Below are positions 56,580 through 64,000 of a stretch of DNA of 64,000 bases, one piece after another; within the stretch, counting starts at the first letter, position 1; every line of letters starts with the position of its first letter. This DNA is from Planctomycetaceae bacterium (GTDB lineage Bacteria; Planctomycetota; Planctomycetia; Planctomycetales; Planctomycetaceae): the NCBI GenBank assembly GCA_021732845.1, contig JAKFUF010000010.1, positions 62,001 through 126,000 on the forward strand, written 5' to 3'. A program made the position numbers and the translations under genes. A model generated the notes under the pieces. It did no database searches, was not told the origin of the DNA, and saw only the letters and a list, made by a program, of their open reading frames with translations.

Positions 56580-57860
56580 ATGAGACTGCGACCAAGTTTT
56601 GTGGTGTGCCTGCTGGCATTGTGTTCACTCGCATTGACCGGCTGCAGTGCCGATGCCAATGCGAAGCCGCCGGCTCTCCCGCCGGCGATGGTGCTTGTCA
56701 GCACCGTCGTGGAGGAGCCCGTGGTTGACTACTACGACTTCACGGGCCGGACCGATGCACCCGAGACCGTGGAGATTCGTGCCCAAGTCACTGGGTTCCT
56801 CAACAAGGTGATGTTCGAGGCCGGTGAGGACGGCAAGGGAAGCAAGGAAGGGCGGGAGGTGGCCAAGGGCACGCTGCTGTATGAAATTGATGACCGGGAA
56901 TACAGGGCCGACTTTGCCTCTGCCACGGCCGAAAAGGCGAGCGCCCTGGCCCAGCAGGAGAAGACGGCGGCCGATTTGAAGCGGACGGAAAACCTCCTCA
57001 AAAAGGGGGCAGCCACGCAGGAGGATCTCGACCAGGCCTCGGCGGCGAAAAAGCAGGCCGATGCCGCGGTCGATTCCGCCGTCGCCAAGATCGAGCGGGC
57101 CCAGTTGAACCTGGACTTCACCAAGATCGAAGCCCCGATTGACGGCAAGCTGAGCCGCACCATGGTGACCAAGGGAAACCTGGTCACCGCCGACACCACG
57201 CTGCTGACGACGTTGGTGTCGGTCGACCCAATCTATGTGTATTTCGATGTCGATGAACGGGTCATCCTCACGCTGCGCGACCGGGTCCGCAGCGGACAAC
57301 TGGAGAAACCAGACTTCCCGCCGATCATGATGGGACTCACGAACGAGAAGGGGTTTCCCCACAACGGAGAGATCGACTTCAGCGACAACCGGGCCGATCC
57401 ACAGACGGGAACGATCCGCATCCGCGGGCGGTTCAAGAACCCGCCGCCTGAAGCCGGCAAGCCGGGCGACCGGGTGTTGGCGCCGGGCCTGTTTGCCCGG
57501 ATTCGCCTGCCGATTGGGAAGCCGAAGAATGCCCTGCTGGTCACCGACCGGGCCATCGGCACGGACCAGGGGCAAAAGTTCGTGTATGTGGTCAACGACA
57601 AGAACGAAGTGGTGTTTCGCGGCGTGAAGCTGGGCTCGACACACGACGGCCTGCGGGTCATTTCCGAGGGCCTCGCGGCCGATGAACAGGTGATCGTCGA
57701 CGGCCTGCAGCGTGTGCGGCCGGGCGTGGTGGTCAACCCCAAGGCGGTTGGCATGCGCGACCGCCCCGGCGAGGCGATCGACAAGATCGCCGCTGAAGGG
57801 AAGTCGAACGCCAAGGCGGATGAACACAAGCCGGTCGAGGCGACGGAAAAGGCTCACTAG
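56580..57860 (+). CDS. RND efflux periplasmic adaptor lipoprotein
   Basis: This 426-residue protein is a membrane-fusion subunit of a tripartite RND pump. The start at 56580 gives a lipoprotein leader ending in LALTGC, with Cys22 as lipid site. Then follow a biotinyl-lipoyl-like half (VEIRAQVTGFLNKVMFEAGE), an alpha-helical hairpin (ATAEKASALAQQEKTAADLK ... KGAATQEDLDQASAAKKQAD), the second lipoyl half (LDFTKIEAPIDGKLSRTMVT) and the beta-barrel and membrane-proximal parts (GLFARIRLPIGKPKNALLVT). The AcrA/MexE type is the closest match. The pump gene follows 168 bp downstream. An outer-membrane channel gene is absent from the window. Confidence 0.93.
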   Translation: MRLRPSFVVCLLALCSLALTGCSADANAKPPALPPAMVLVSTVVEEPVVDYYDFTGRTDAPETVEIRAQVTGFLNKVMFEAGEDGKGSKEGREVAKGTLLYEIDDREYRADFASATAEKASALAQQEKTAADLKRTENLLKKGAATQEDLDQASAAKKQADAAVDSAVAKIERAQLNLDFTKIEAPIDGKLSRTMVTKGNLVTADTTLLTTLVSVDPIYVYFDVDERVILTLRDRVRSGQLEKPDFPPIMMGLTNEKGFPHNGEIDFSDNRADPQTGTIRIRGRFKNPPPEAGKPGDRVLAPGLFARIRLPIGKPKNALLVTDRAIGTDQGQKFVYVVNDKNEVVFRGVKLGSTHDGLRVISEGLAADEQVIVDGLQRVRPGVVVNPKAVGMRDRPGEAIDKIAAEGKSNAKADEHKPVEATEKAH

Positions 57861-58028
57861 CAGTCGTGAGCCGACGCGGCGCGTGAGCCTTTTGGCGACT
57901 TCATGCACAGTGCGAGAGTTGGGTCCCGCATTGTGCTGGTGTGCGGTTTAAAACCGCTGCACCGACAGTGAAATCTGAGATTTGAAAATCGACCGTTGCA
58001 GGACGCGTCAACCTGGAGTTTGTGCAAC

Positions 58029-61000
58029 ATGGCGAGGTTTTTTATCGACCGTCCCGTGCTGGGTGTGGTGATCTCGCTGATCATCACCTTTGCCGGGCTG
58101 GCGGCGGCCAGGAGCTTGGCGATTGCCCAGTACCCCGAAATCGCGCCGCCCACGGTCACCGTGAATTGCTCTTATCCAGGGGCCAGCGCCAGCGTCGTTC
58201 GCGACACCGTCGCCGCGCCGATCGAACAGCAGGTCAACGGCGTCGAGAACATGCTGTACATGTCCTCGCAATGCACCAACGACGGTGGCTACAACCTGAC
58301 GGTCACGTTCGCCCTCGGCGCGAACCTGGACATGGCCCAGGTGCTCGTTCAAAACCGCGTCAACCTCGCGCTGCCGACGCTGCCGGATTCCGTGAAGGCG
58401 ATCGGTGTTTCCACCAAGAAGAAATCCCCCAGCATTCTGCTGGCCGTCAACATGTACTCGGATGTCGACCCGGCCACCAACGAGCCGATGTTCGACCAAC
58501 TCTATCTCAGCAACTTCGCCACCATTCAAGTCCGCGATGAACTGGCACGGCTTAACGGCGTCGGCGATGTGTCACTGCTCGGTCAGCAGGACTACAGCAT
58601 GCGGGTGTGGCTCGATCCCGACAAGCTGGCGGGAAACAACCTCACGGCCACCGATGTGATCAGTGTCCTGAAGGAACAGAACGTTCAGGTCGCCGCTGGA
58701 CAGATCGGCCAGCAGCCGGTGCCCGCCGGACAGGACTTTCAGTATACGCTGACCACGCTGGGCCGTTTGACGGAAGCCGAGCAGTTCAACGACATCATCA
58801 TCAAGACGGGCGATTCCGGCCAGGTGGTGCGCCTGGGCGATGTGTCGCGCAGCGAACTGGGCGCCAAGAACCAGGACACGCGCTGCCTGCTCGACGGCAA
58901 GCCCTCGGTGGGGATGGCCATCTTCCAGTTGCCCGGCTCCAACGCGCTGCAAACGGCACAAAACATCCGCAAACGGATGGAGGAACTGTCGGCGACCCGC
59001 TTTCCCAAGGGGGTCCGCTACGCCATCGTGTACGACACCACGCCGTTCATCGAGGAATCGGTCGACGAGGTGTTCCACACCCTGCGCGACGCCATCATCC
59101 TCGTCGCCATCGTCGTGCTGCTGTTCCTGCAGGACTGGAAGGCGATGATCCTGCCGATGATCGACGTGCCAGTGTCACTCATCGGCACCTTCGCCGTCAT
59201 GTACCTGATGGGCTTCACCATCAACAACCTGACGCTGTTCGGACTGGTGCTGGCCATCGGCATCGTGGTGGACGACGCGATCGTGGTGCTGGAGGCGGTC
59301 GAGACCAAACTGGCGCAGGGGCTCAACTCGCGGGACGCGACCATTGCCGCCATGGGCGAAATCACCGGCCCGATCATCGCCATCACTCTCGTGCTGTGTT
59401 CGGTCTTCCTGCCCGCCGCCATGCTCGGCGGCATCACCGGCCAGTTTTACCGGCAGTTCGCCCTGACGATCGCCGCGGCGATGATCATCTCCGCCCTCAA
59501 CGCCATGACAATGACCCCCTCGCGGGCCGTCATGATCTTCAAGGATTACAAGCATGGCGGCCACGACACCCGCGAAGCGATGCCCTGGTGGGGTTATGCC
59601 CTCCTCCTCGGCTGGCTGGGCCAGTCGCTGCTGGAAACCTGGGCGATGCCCCTCGTCGGCGGCATGCCCGCGGGTTGGACGGCGTGGCTCGTTCGCGCCG
59701 TGCTGTTCGCCCCCGGCGCCATCCTGGGGGCCTTCCTCGCCCGGCGGGTCAACCGCCTGCTGGCGATGTTCTTCAAACTCTTCAACCGTGGCTTCGACAT
59801 TGTCACCAACATCTACGGCCGCATGGTTGGCATCTCGCTGCGGCTGTGTGTCATTGTCCTGCTGGTCTACGGCGGCCTGATTGGTCTGACCGTCCTGGGC
59901 TTCACCCGCATCCCCACCGGGTTCATTCCCACCCAGGACAAGGGGTACCTGCTGGTCGATGTGCAACTGCCCGACTCCGCATCGCTCGAGCGGACCATTG
60001 CCGCGATGAAGCGGATCGAGCAAAAGGCGCGCAACACCAAGGGCGTGGCTCACACCATGGCGATCCCCGGGCAGTCCTTCGTGCTGAATGCCGTCGGCTC
60101 CAACCTGGGCGCGATGTTCATCATTCTCGATGAGTTCGAGCATCGCCGCGACCACGAACTCAGCGCTCCCGAACTGTCCCGCCACCTGCAGCGGCAATAC
60201 TTCGCCGAGATCCTGGAAGCCCAGGTGGCTGTCTTTGGTGCCCCGGCGGTCGACGGCCTCGGCAACGCCGGCGGTTTCAAGCTGATGGTCGAAGACCTGG
60301 GCGACTCGTCGCTGGCGACAATCCAGGGACAGACCGAGAACCTGGCCGACAAGGGCAAGCAGATGCCCGGCATTGCCGGTGTGTTCAGCAGTTTTCGCGC
60401 GAACACGCCGCAACTCTACATCGACATCGACCGCACCAAGTGCAAGACGATGGGTGTGCCGCTGAACGATGTGTTCAACACTCTGCAGGTCTACCTCGGC
60501 GGGTACTATGTCAACGACTTCAACCGCTTCGGCCGTTCCTGGCAGGTCAACCTGCAGGCCGAAGCCGCATTCCGCCTGAAGGCCGAGGACATTCGCAACC
60601 TCAAGTTCCGCAATGCGGCCGGGGCCATGGTCCCGCTCGGCACCATCGCCGTGGTCGAGGACATCGGCGGACCTTCGATGATCACCCGGTACAACCTGCG
60701 GACCGCCGCCACGCTCAACGGCGCCGCGTTCCCCGGCGTGAGCACCGGCACCGTCATCACCAACATGGACCGTCTGGCGAAGGCCGAACTGCCCAACAGC
60801 ATGCAGATCGAATGGACCGAACTCACCTTCCTGCAGCTTCAGGAGGGCAGCGCCGTCTATTTCGCCTTTGGCGGTGCCGTGATCCTCGTCTTCCTGGTCC
60901 TCGCCGGGCAGTACGAAAGCTACTCGCTGCCGCTGGCCGTGATTCTGGTGGTTCCCATGTGCCTGCTCAGCTCACTGGCGGGGGTGGCCTTCATCCGGTC

Positions 61001-61388
61001 CGACATCAACATCTTCGTGCAGGTGGGCTTCATCGTGCTGGTGGGCCTGGCGTGCAAAAACGCCATCCTGATCGTGGCCTTTGCCAAGGCCGCCCAGGAG
61101 GGCGGGATGACCCGGTATGAAGCCGCGGTTGCCGCCTGCCGCAGCCGCCTGCGCCCGATCATCATGACCTCGTTCGCCTTCATCCTCGGCGTGGTCCCGC
61201 TGACCATCGCCCACGGGGCCGGCGCCGAAATGCGCCGGACCCTGGGCACCGCCGTCTTCACCGGCATGATCGGCGTCACATTCTTCGGCATCTTCCTGAC
61301 GCCGGTGTTTTACTATGCGATCCAGTGGCTTATTGAACGGAACAAGCCCATCGAAACGACAGCATCGGCGGCGGTGAAGCCGCATTAA
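58029..61388 (+). CDS. RND efflux pump permease (HAE1/AcrB-like)
   Basis: This 1119-residue proton-driven inner-membrane pump starts MARFFIDRPVLGVVISLIIT, which is typical of the family. The paired proton-relay aspartates are in LAIGIVVDDAIVVLE on the fourth helix, and the second half has the matching VGLACKNAILIVAFAK helix with the relay Lys. The two large periplasmic loops follow helices 1 and 7 (PTGFIPTQDKGYLLVDVQLP). The protein is about 70 residues longer than AcrB because of an insert at about residues 511-578, between helices 6 and 7, that contains two extra hydrophobic stretches. It works with the adaptor encoded just upstream; substrates are unknown. Confidence 0.94.
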   Translation: MARFFIDRPVLGVVISLIITFAGLAAARSLAIAQYPEIAPPTVTVNCSYPGASASVVRDTVAAPIEQQVNGVENMLYMSSQCTNDGGYNLTVTFALGANLDMAQVLVQNRVNLALPTLPDSVKAIGVSTKKKSPSILLAVNMYSDVDPATNEPMFDQLYLSNFATIQVRDELARLNGVGDVSLLGQQDYSMRVWLDPDKLAGNNLTATDVISVLKEQNVQVAAGQIGQQPVPAGQDFQYTLTTLGRLTEAEQFNDIIIKTGDSGQVVRLGDVSRSELGAKNQDTRCLLDGKPSVGMAIFQLPGSNALQTAQNIRKRMEELSATRFPKGVRYAIVYDTTPFIEESVDEVFHTLRDAIILVAIVVLLFLQDWKAMILPMIDVPVSLIGTFAVMYLMGFTINNLTLFGLVLAIGIVVDDAIVVLEAVETKLAQGLNSRDATIAAMGEITGPIIAITLVLCSVFLPAAMLGGITGQFYRQFALTIAAAMIISALNAMTMTPSRAVMIFKDYKHGGHDTREAMPWWGYALLLGWLGQSLLETWAMPLVGGMPAGWTAWLVRAVLFAPGAILGAFLARRVNRLLAMFFKLFNRGFDIVTNIYGRMVGISLRLCVIVLLVYGGLIGLTVLGFTRIPTGFIPTQDKGYLLVDVQLPDSASLERTIAAMKRIEQKARNTKGVAHTMAIPGQSFVLNAVGSNLGAMFIILDEFEHRRDHELSAPELSRHLQRQYFAEILEAQVAVFGAPAVDGLGNAGGFKLMVEDLGDSSLATIQGQTENLADKGKQMPGIAGVFSSFRANTPQLYIDIDRTKCKTMGVPLNDVFNTLQVYLGGYYVNDFNRFGRSWQVNLQAEAAFRLKAEDIRNLKFRNAAGAMVPLGTIAVVEDIGGPSMITRYNLRTAATLNGAAFPGVSTGTVITNMDRLAKAELPNSMQIEWTELTFLQLQEGSAVYFAFGGAVILVFLVLAGQYESYSLPLAVILVVPMCLLSSLAGVAFIRSDINIFVQVGFIVLVGLACKNAILIVAFAKAAQEGGMTRYEAAVAACRSRLRPIIMTSFAFILGVVPLTIAHGAGAEMRRTLGTAVFTGMIGVTFFGIFLTPVFYYAIQWLIERNKPIETTASAAVKPH

Positions 61389-61482
61389 GCCGCAGCGTCA
61401 CTTTGCTGGCACGGGGGCTCGTCAAGGAATTCCCGAACCTGGGTTCCGGCGTTTGCCGGTGCGCAGCAATGGAGATAGATCA

Positions 61483-61972
61483 TTGGCTCAAACTCGTCCA
61501 CCGGTGTTTGTCGCCACGATGCCGAGCCTCGTGGGCGAACTGCTGCTGACCAGTGATGGCACGGCGCTCACCGGCATCCACATGCGACCCGACGACATCG
61601 GTCCAGAAGACCGAGAGGATTGGGTGGAGGGTGGCTGCAAACTCTTGGACGAGGCACGGCGGCAGTTGACCGAGTATTTCGCCGGAACGCGGCAGGCCTT
61701 CAACCTGCCGCTGCGCTCTGGTGGCTCGGAATTTCAGCAGCGGGTGTGGACTGCAGACCATCCCCTACGGCACCACGATGAGTTACCGCGATGTGGCTCG
61801 GCTCATCCATGAGCCACGGGCCGCGCGGGCGGTGGGGATGGCCAACGGTAAAAATCCGCTGTGCATCGTCGTCCCCTGCCACCGGGTCATCGCGGCTGAT
61901 GGATCGGTCTCTGGACATGGCGGCGGACGTGAGCGACGGGTGGCGCTGTTGAAATTGGAAAAGGTGCCGTAG
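61483..61972 (+). pseudogene. ogt: Methylated-DNA--cysteine methyltransferase with frameshift
   Basis: The product would remove alkyl groups from O6-alkylguanine. Reading from a TTG at 61483 (GGAG 8 nt upstream), frame one encodes the N-terminal domain up to SEFQQRVW. The homologous continuation LQTIPYGTTMSYRDVARL, through the active-site motif IVVPCHRVI and on to GGGRERRVALLKLE, is in another frame starting at 61751. Family members have two more residues between W and LQ, so the junction near 61750 has lost about five bases. All catalytic residues survive in the second part. It is either a recent pseudogene, a sequencing error, or, less likely, recoded. The two pieces overlap as 61483-61812 and 61721-61972. 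Confidence 0.8.
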
Positions 61973-62188
61973 TAACGGCAGCCGGTGTTCCGCACGATCG
62001 CGCATCGGGATTACAGCGAGCTTCCCATCGTCAAGAACCCGGCCAACCTTGCCGGGACCCTGCCGCGCGCCGCACCGAACCTTCCCGTTGCCGCGCTGAT
62101 CTACTAAAAACAACGGCAAATCAACCAGGTGCCAGACTTTCCGCCGGGCATCGGCTTGAACCCAAACACCACATGCCTGAGACCGCCG

Positions 62189-63406
62189 ATGTCGTTTCCT
62201 CCTGTTGCTGAACAACTGGCCGTCCTGCGGCGTGGCATTGAAGCCGTTGTGCCCGAAGCCGAACTGGCGCAGAAGCTTGAAAAAAGCCTGAAGACCGGCG
62301 TGCCGCTGCGTGTGAAGTACGGGATCGACCCCACCGGCATTGATGTCCATCTGGGCCATACCGTCCCGATGCGCAAGATCCGGCAGTTCCAGGATTTTGG
62401 CCATCAGGCCGTGATCATCATCGGCAACTACACGGCTTTGGTGGGCGATCCCAGCGGCCGCGACCAGACCCGCGCGCGGCTCACCCAGGAGCAGGTCGAA
62501 ACCAACGCCATCGACTACCTGAACCAGGTCGGAAAAGTCGTGGACCTCTCCCGCGCCGAGGTCGTCCGCAACGGCGACTGGTTCGGGAAGATGAACTTCC
62601 TCGACATCCTCAACCTGTGCGGCAAGGTCACCGTGGCTCAGCTCCTGACCCGCGAAGATTTCGCCAAACGTCAAGCCGAAGAAAAGGCGATCTACCTGCA
62701 CGAGTGCCTTTACCCGCTGATGCAGGCTTGGGACTCCGTCATGGTCCGGGCCGACGTGGAACTCGGCGGCACCGAACAGCTCTACAGCTTCATGCTCGCC
62801 CGCGACCTGCAGCGGGCGCATGATCTGCCGCAGCAGATCGGCATGATGACCCCCATTCTCGTCGGACTGGACGGCATCCGCCGGATGGGCAAGAGCCTCG
62901 GCAACTACATCGGCATCAGTGAGCCACCGTTTGAAATGATGAAGAAGTTCATGCAACTGCCCGACCAGTGCATGCGGATGTACTTTGAACTGCTCACCAG
63001 CCTGCCGATGCCCGAGGTCGAAGCCCTGCTGGCCGGCCACCCCAAGGTCGCCAAGATGGAACTGGCGAAGGCGGTGATCGGCAGTTATCACCCGGCTGGT
63101 GAAGCCACGGCTGCCGCGGAACGCTGGCAGGCCGAAATCGGCGAACGCTCACGCCCCCAGGACATCGCCAAGTTCAGCGTTCCCGCGGACAAGCTGACCG
63201 ACGGCCAGATCAACGCCGACAAGCTCCTCCTGCTGACCAAACTCTGCGCCAGCTCCAGCGACGCCCGCCGGGCCATCGCCCAGGGCGGCGTCTACCTCGG
63301 CGAAGACAAGACCGTCGTCCCGAGCCACGACACACCGGTGAGGGTAATCAACGGCCTGTTGCTATGGGTGGGGAAGAAGCGGGTGGTGCAGTTGGAGGTG
63401 GGGTAA
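62189..63406 (+). CDS. tyrS: Tyrosine--tRNA ligase
   Basis: This 405-residue class I synthetase activates tyrosine and charges tRNA-Tyr. The HIGH motif is H54-L-G-H57 in DVHLGHTVPMRKIR. The KMSKS loop appears as RRMGKSLGN, the variant typical of the second bacterial TyrRS type. EKAIYLHECLYPLMQAWDSV and ELGGTEQLYSFMLARDLQR form the tyrosine-binding region. The last 70 residues are an S4-like RNA-binding domain (SSSDARRAIAQGGVYLGEDK). I start at the ATG at 62189 (MSFPPVAEQL); the frame is open to 62129 without homology. It is a single gene; the 216 bp upstream show no T-box-like structure. Confidence 0.95.
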   Translation: MSFPPVAEQLAVLRRGIEAVVPEAELAQKLEKSLKTGVPLRVKYGIDPTGIDVHLGHTVPMRKIRQFQDFGHQAVIIIGNYTALVGDPSGRDQTRARLTQEQVETNAIDYLNQVGKVVDLSRAEVVRNGDWFGKMNFLDILNLCGKVTVAQLLTREDFAKRQAEEKAIYLHECLYPLMQAWDSVMVRADVELGGTEQLYSFMLARDLQRAHDLPQQIGMMTPILVGLDGIRRMGKSLGNYIGISEPPFEMMKKFMQLPDQCMRMYFELLTSLPMPEVEALLAGHPKVAKMELAKAVIGSYHPAGEATAAAERWQAEIGERSRPQDIAKFSVPADKLTDGQINADKLLLLTKLCASSSDARRAIAQGGVYLGEDKTVVPSHDTPVRVINGLLLWVGKKRVVQLEVG

Positions 63407-63485
63407 TGGATGATGTTAAGGACTGGAGTAACAATTACTGTGGCATTTTTAGAAAAAATGAGCCTCGGGGGAGACGATGCAAACA

Positions 63486-63727
63486 GATCATCCCGGAGGG
63501 ATGAAAGCTTTTAGCCGGGGGTTGAGCGAGCGTCAGCGAAGCGACACCCCCGGTGGTGTACCAGGAGGAGATTCGATCCCGGAGGGATCGCAGCATCGGG
63601 CGAGGAAAGGTGCTGGCACCCCGCCGGGGTGCTTTTCGTCAAACCGCCAGGTCCGGGGGTATCGCTTCGTGTCTGTCGACACTTCGCTCAACCCCCGGCT
63701 AAGAGCTGTGATCCCTCCGGGATCAAC
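63486..63727. repeat. Palindromic repeat element (about 240 bp)
   Basis: The arms 63486-63530 and 63683-63727 are inverted copies: CATCCCGGAGGGATG ... TAGCCGGGGGTTGAGCGA faces TCGCTCAACCCCCGGCTA ... GATCCCTCCGGGATC with few mismatches. A third copy of the GATCCCGGAGGGATC palindrome lies inside at 63573-63587. The element is non-coding, about 80 bp after tyrS. Confidence 0.8.
63616..63636 (+). terminator. Strong terminator-like hairpin
   Basis: A perfect stem GCACCCC / GGGGTGC with a GCC loop is followed directly by TTTT. It lies 210 bp after the tyrS stop, inside the palindromic element, and would end plus-strand transcripts coming from tyrS. Confidence 0.6.
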
Positions 63728-63891
63728 TTTTGTCTCGCCCAACTTTTCAATGCAACGCTCTTTTCTCGTCATCAATGTGCCGACATAAAATTTCACTTCT
63801 ATTGATGACGCGATCCTAAGGGAGTCCATTGACCTGTTCGCGCGATCGGTGACCCAGGGTATGCGTCGCAATCGGAGCCAAAGGAGGCGCG

Positions 63892-64000
63892 ATGGCAGAG
63901 CGATATCAAATTCCATCGAATCACACGCCGTCCGCAATGGGAATACTAGTATTTGCAAAGGTACAGGCGACATCACTTGGGTTCAAAATTGTCAGACCTG
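63892..64000 (+). CDS. Start of an unidentified gene, possibly a PD-(D/E)xK nuclease-like protein
   Basis: An ATG at 63892 is preceded by an excellent ribosome site (AAAGGAGG, 5 nt away) and the frame stays open to the window edge (36 codons). The visible start contains PSAMGILVFAKVQATSLGFK followed by IVRP. The pattern A..SLGFxIVRP resembles the N-terminus of small endonuclease-like proteins related to the group I intron endonuclease I-Ssp6803I, in which the core RYDL(I/L)V motif follows. The core is outside the window, so this is only a suggestion. Local base composition is more AT-rich than in neighbouring genes. Confidence 0.55.
   Translation, partial: MAERYQIPSNHTPSAMGILVFAKVQATSLGFKIVRP

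Noticed and set aside
61973-62188. T-box riboswitch upstream of tyrS
   Set aside because: No T-box sequence or antiterminator-like pairing could be seen in the leader.

Overview
The window looks like chromosomal DNA from a GC-rich member of the Planctomycetota. The evidence is a set of lineage-typical proteins: two surface proteins with an N-terminal LEPR-XLL-type motif, a type I sulfatase, a DUF1501 protein with a twin-arginine signal, a PVC-type heme-binding dehydrogenase, an LRR protein, a PQQ-like propeller protein, a Uma2 nuclease and an orphan secretin. I saw no rRNA, tRNA, CRISPR array or complete insertion sequence. All names rest on motif and family recognition from sequence alone; no database search was run.

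Layout. 1-13.1 kb: the N-terminal part of a parallel beta-helix surface protein (minus strand, running off the left edge); a receiver-like/LRR gene pair; a sulfatase; a prolyl-4-hydroxylase-like dioxygenase; then a minus-strand group with a Uma2 nuclease, a DUF1444 protein, a two-lobed alpha/beta-hydrolase, a PQQ-like propeller protein, a remnant of a second dioxygenase and a VWA protein. 13.7-34.2 kb: one uninterrupted 20.6-kb gene for a 6853-residue chimeric surface protein. It combines haemagglutinin-like sequence, beta-helix repeats, 16 TolB-like repeats, an SdrD-B-like domain, two blocks of seven FG-GAP/VCBS repeats, autotransporter-like sequence and three PPC-like domains. 34.2-38.9 kb: a 36-bp minisatellite, larB, a larA-family nickel-pincer enzyme overlapping an exbD gene, and direct repeats. 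38.9-49.7 kb (minus): PVC cytochrome/dehydrogenase, FRG protein, GT2 glycosyltransferase and a 1700-residue secretin. 50.7-64 kb: purU, a DUF2079 membrane protein, a CTP-transferase/dolichol-kinase-like protein, DUF1501, an RND adaptor and pump pair, a frameshifted methylguanine methyltransferase, tyrS, a palindromic repeat and the start of one more gene.

Genes that plausibly work together are the receiver-like and LRR pair (4-bp overlap), larB-larA-exbD (larA and exbD overlap by 4 bp), and the RND adaptor with its pump. Most other genes stand alone.

The most unusual signals are not genes. (1) The octamer TGAGCCAC/GTGGCTCA occurs at least 32 times, about ten times expectation, on both strands and in coding and non-coding DNA. 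(2) There are several families of non-coding repeats: two copies of a 135-147 bp inverted-repeat element, a perfect 33-bp inverted repeat at the 5' end of the glycosyltransferase, a 12-unit 36-bp minisatellite with a 144-bp higher-order duplication, a roughly 115-bp direct repeat, and a 240-bp palindromic element carrying a terminator-like hairpin.
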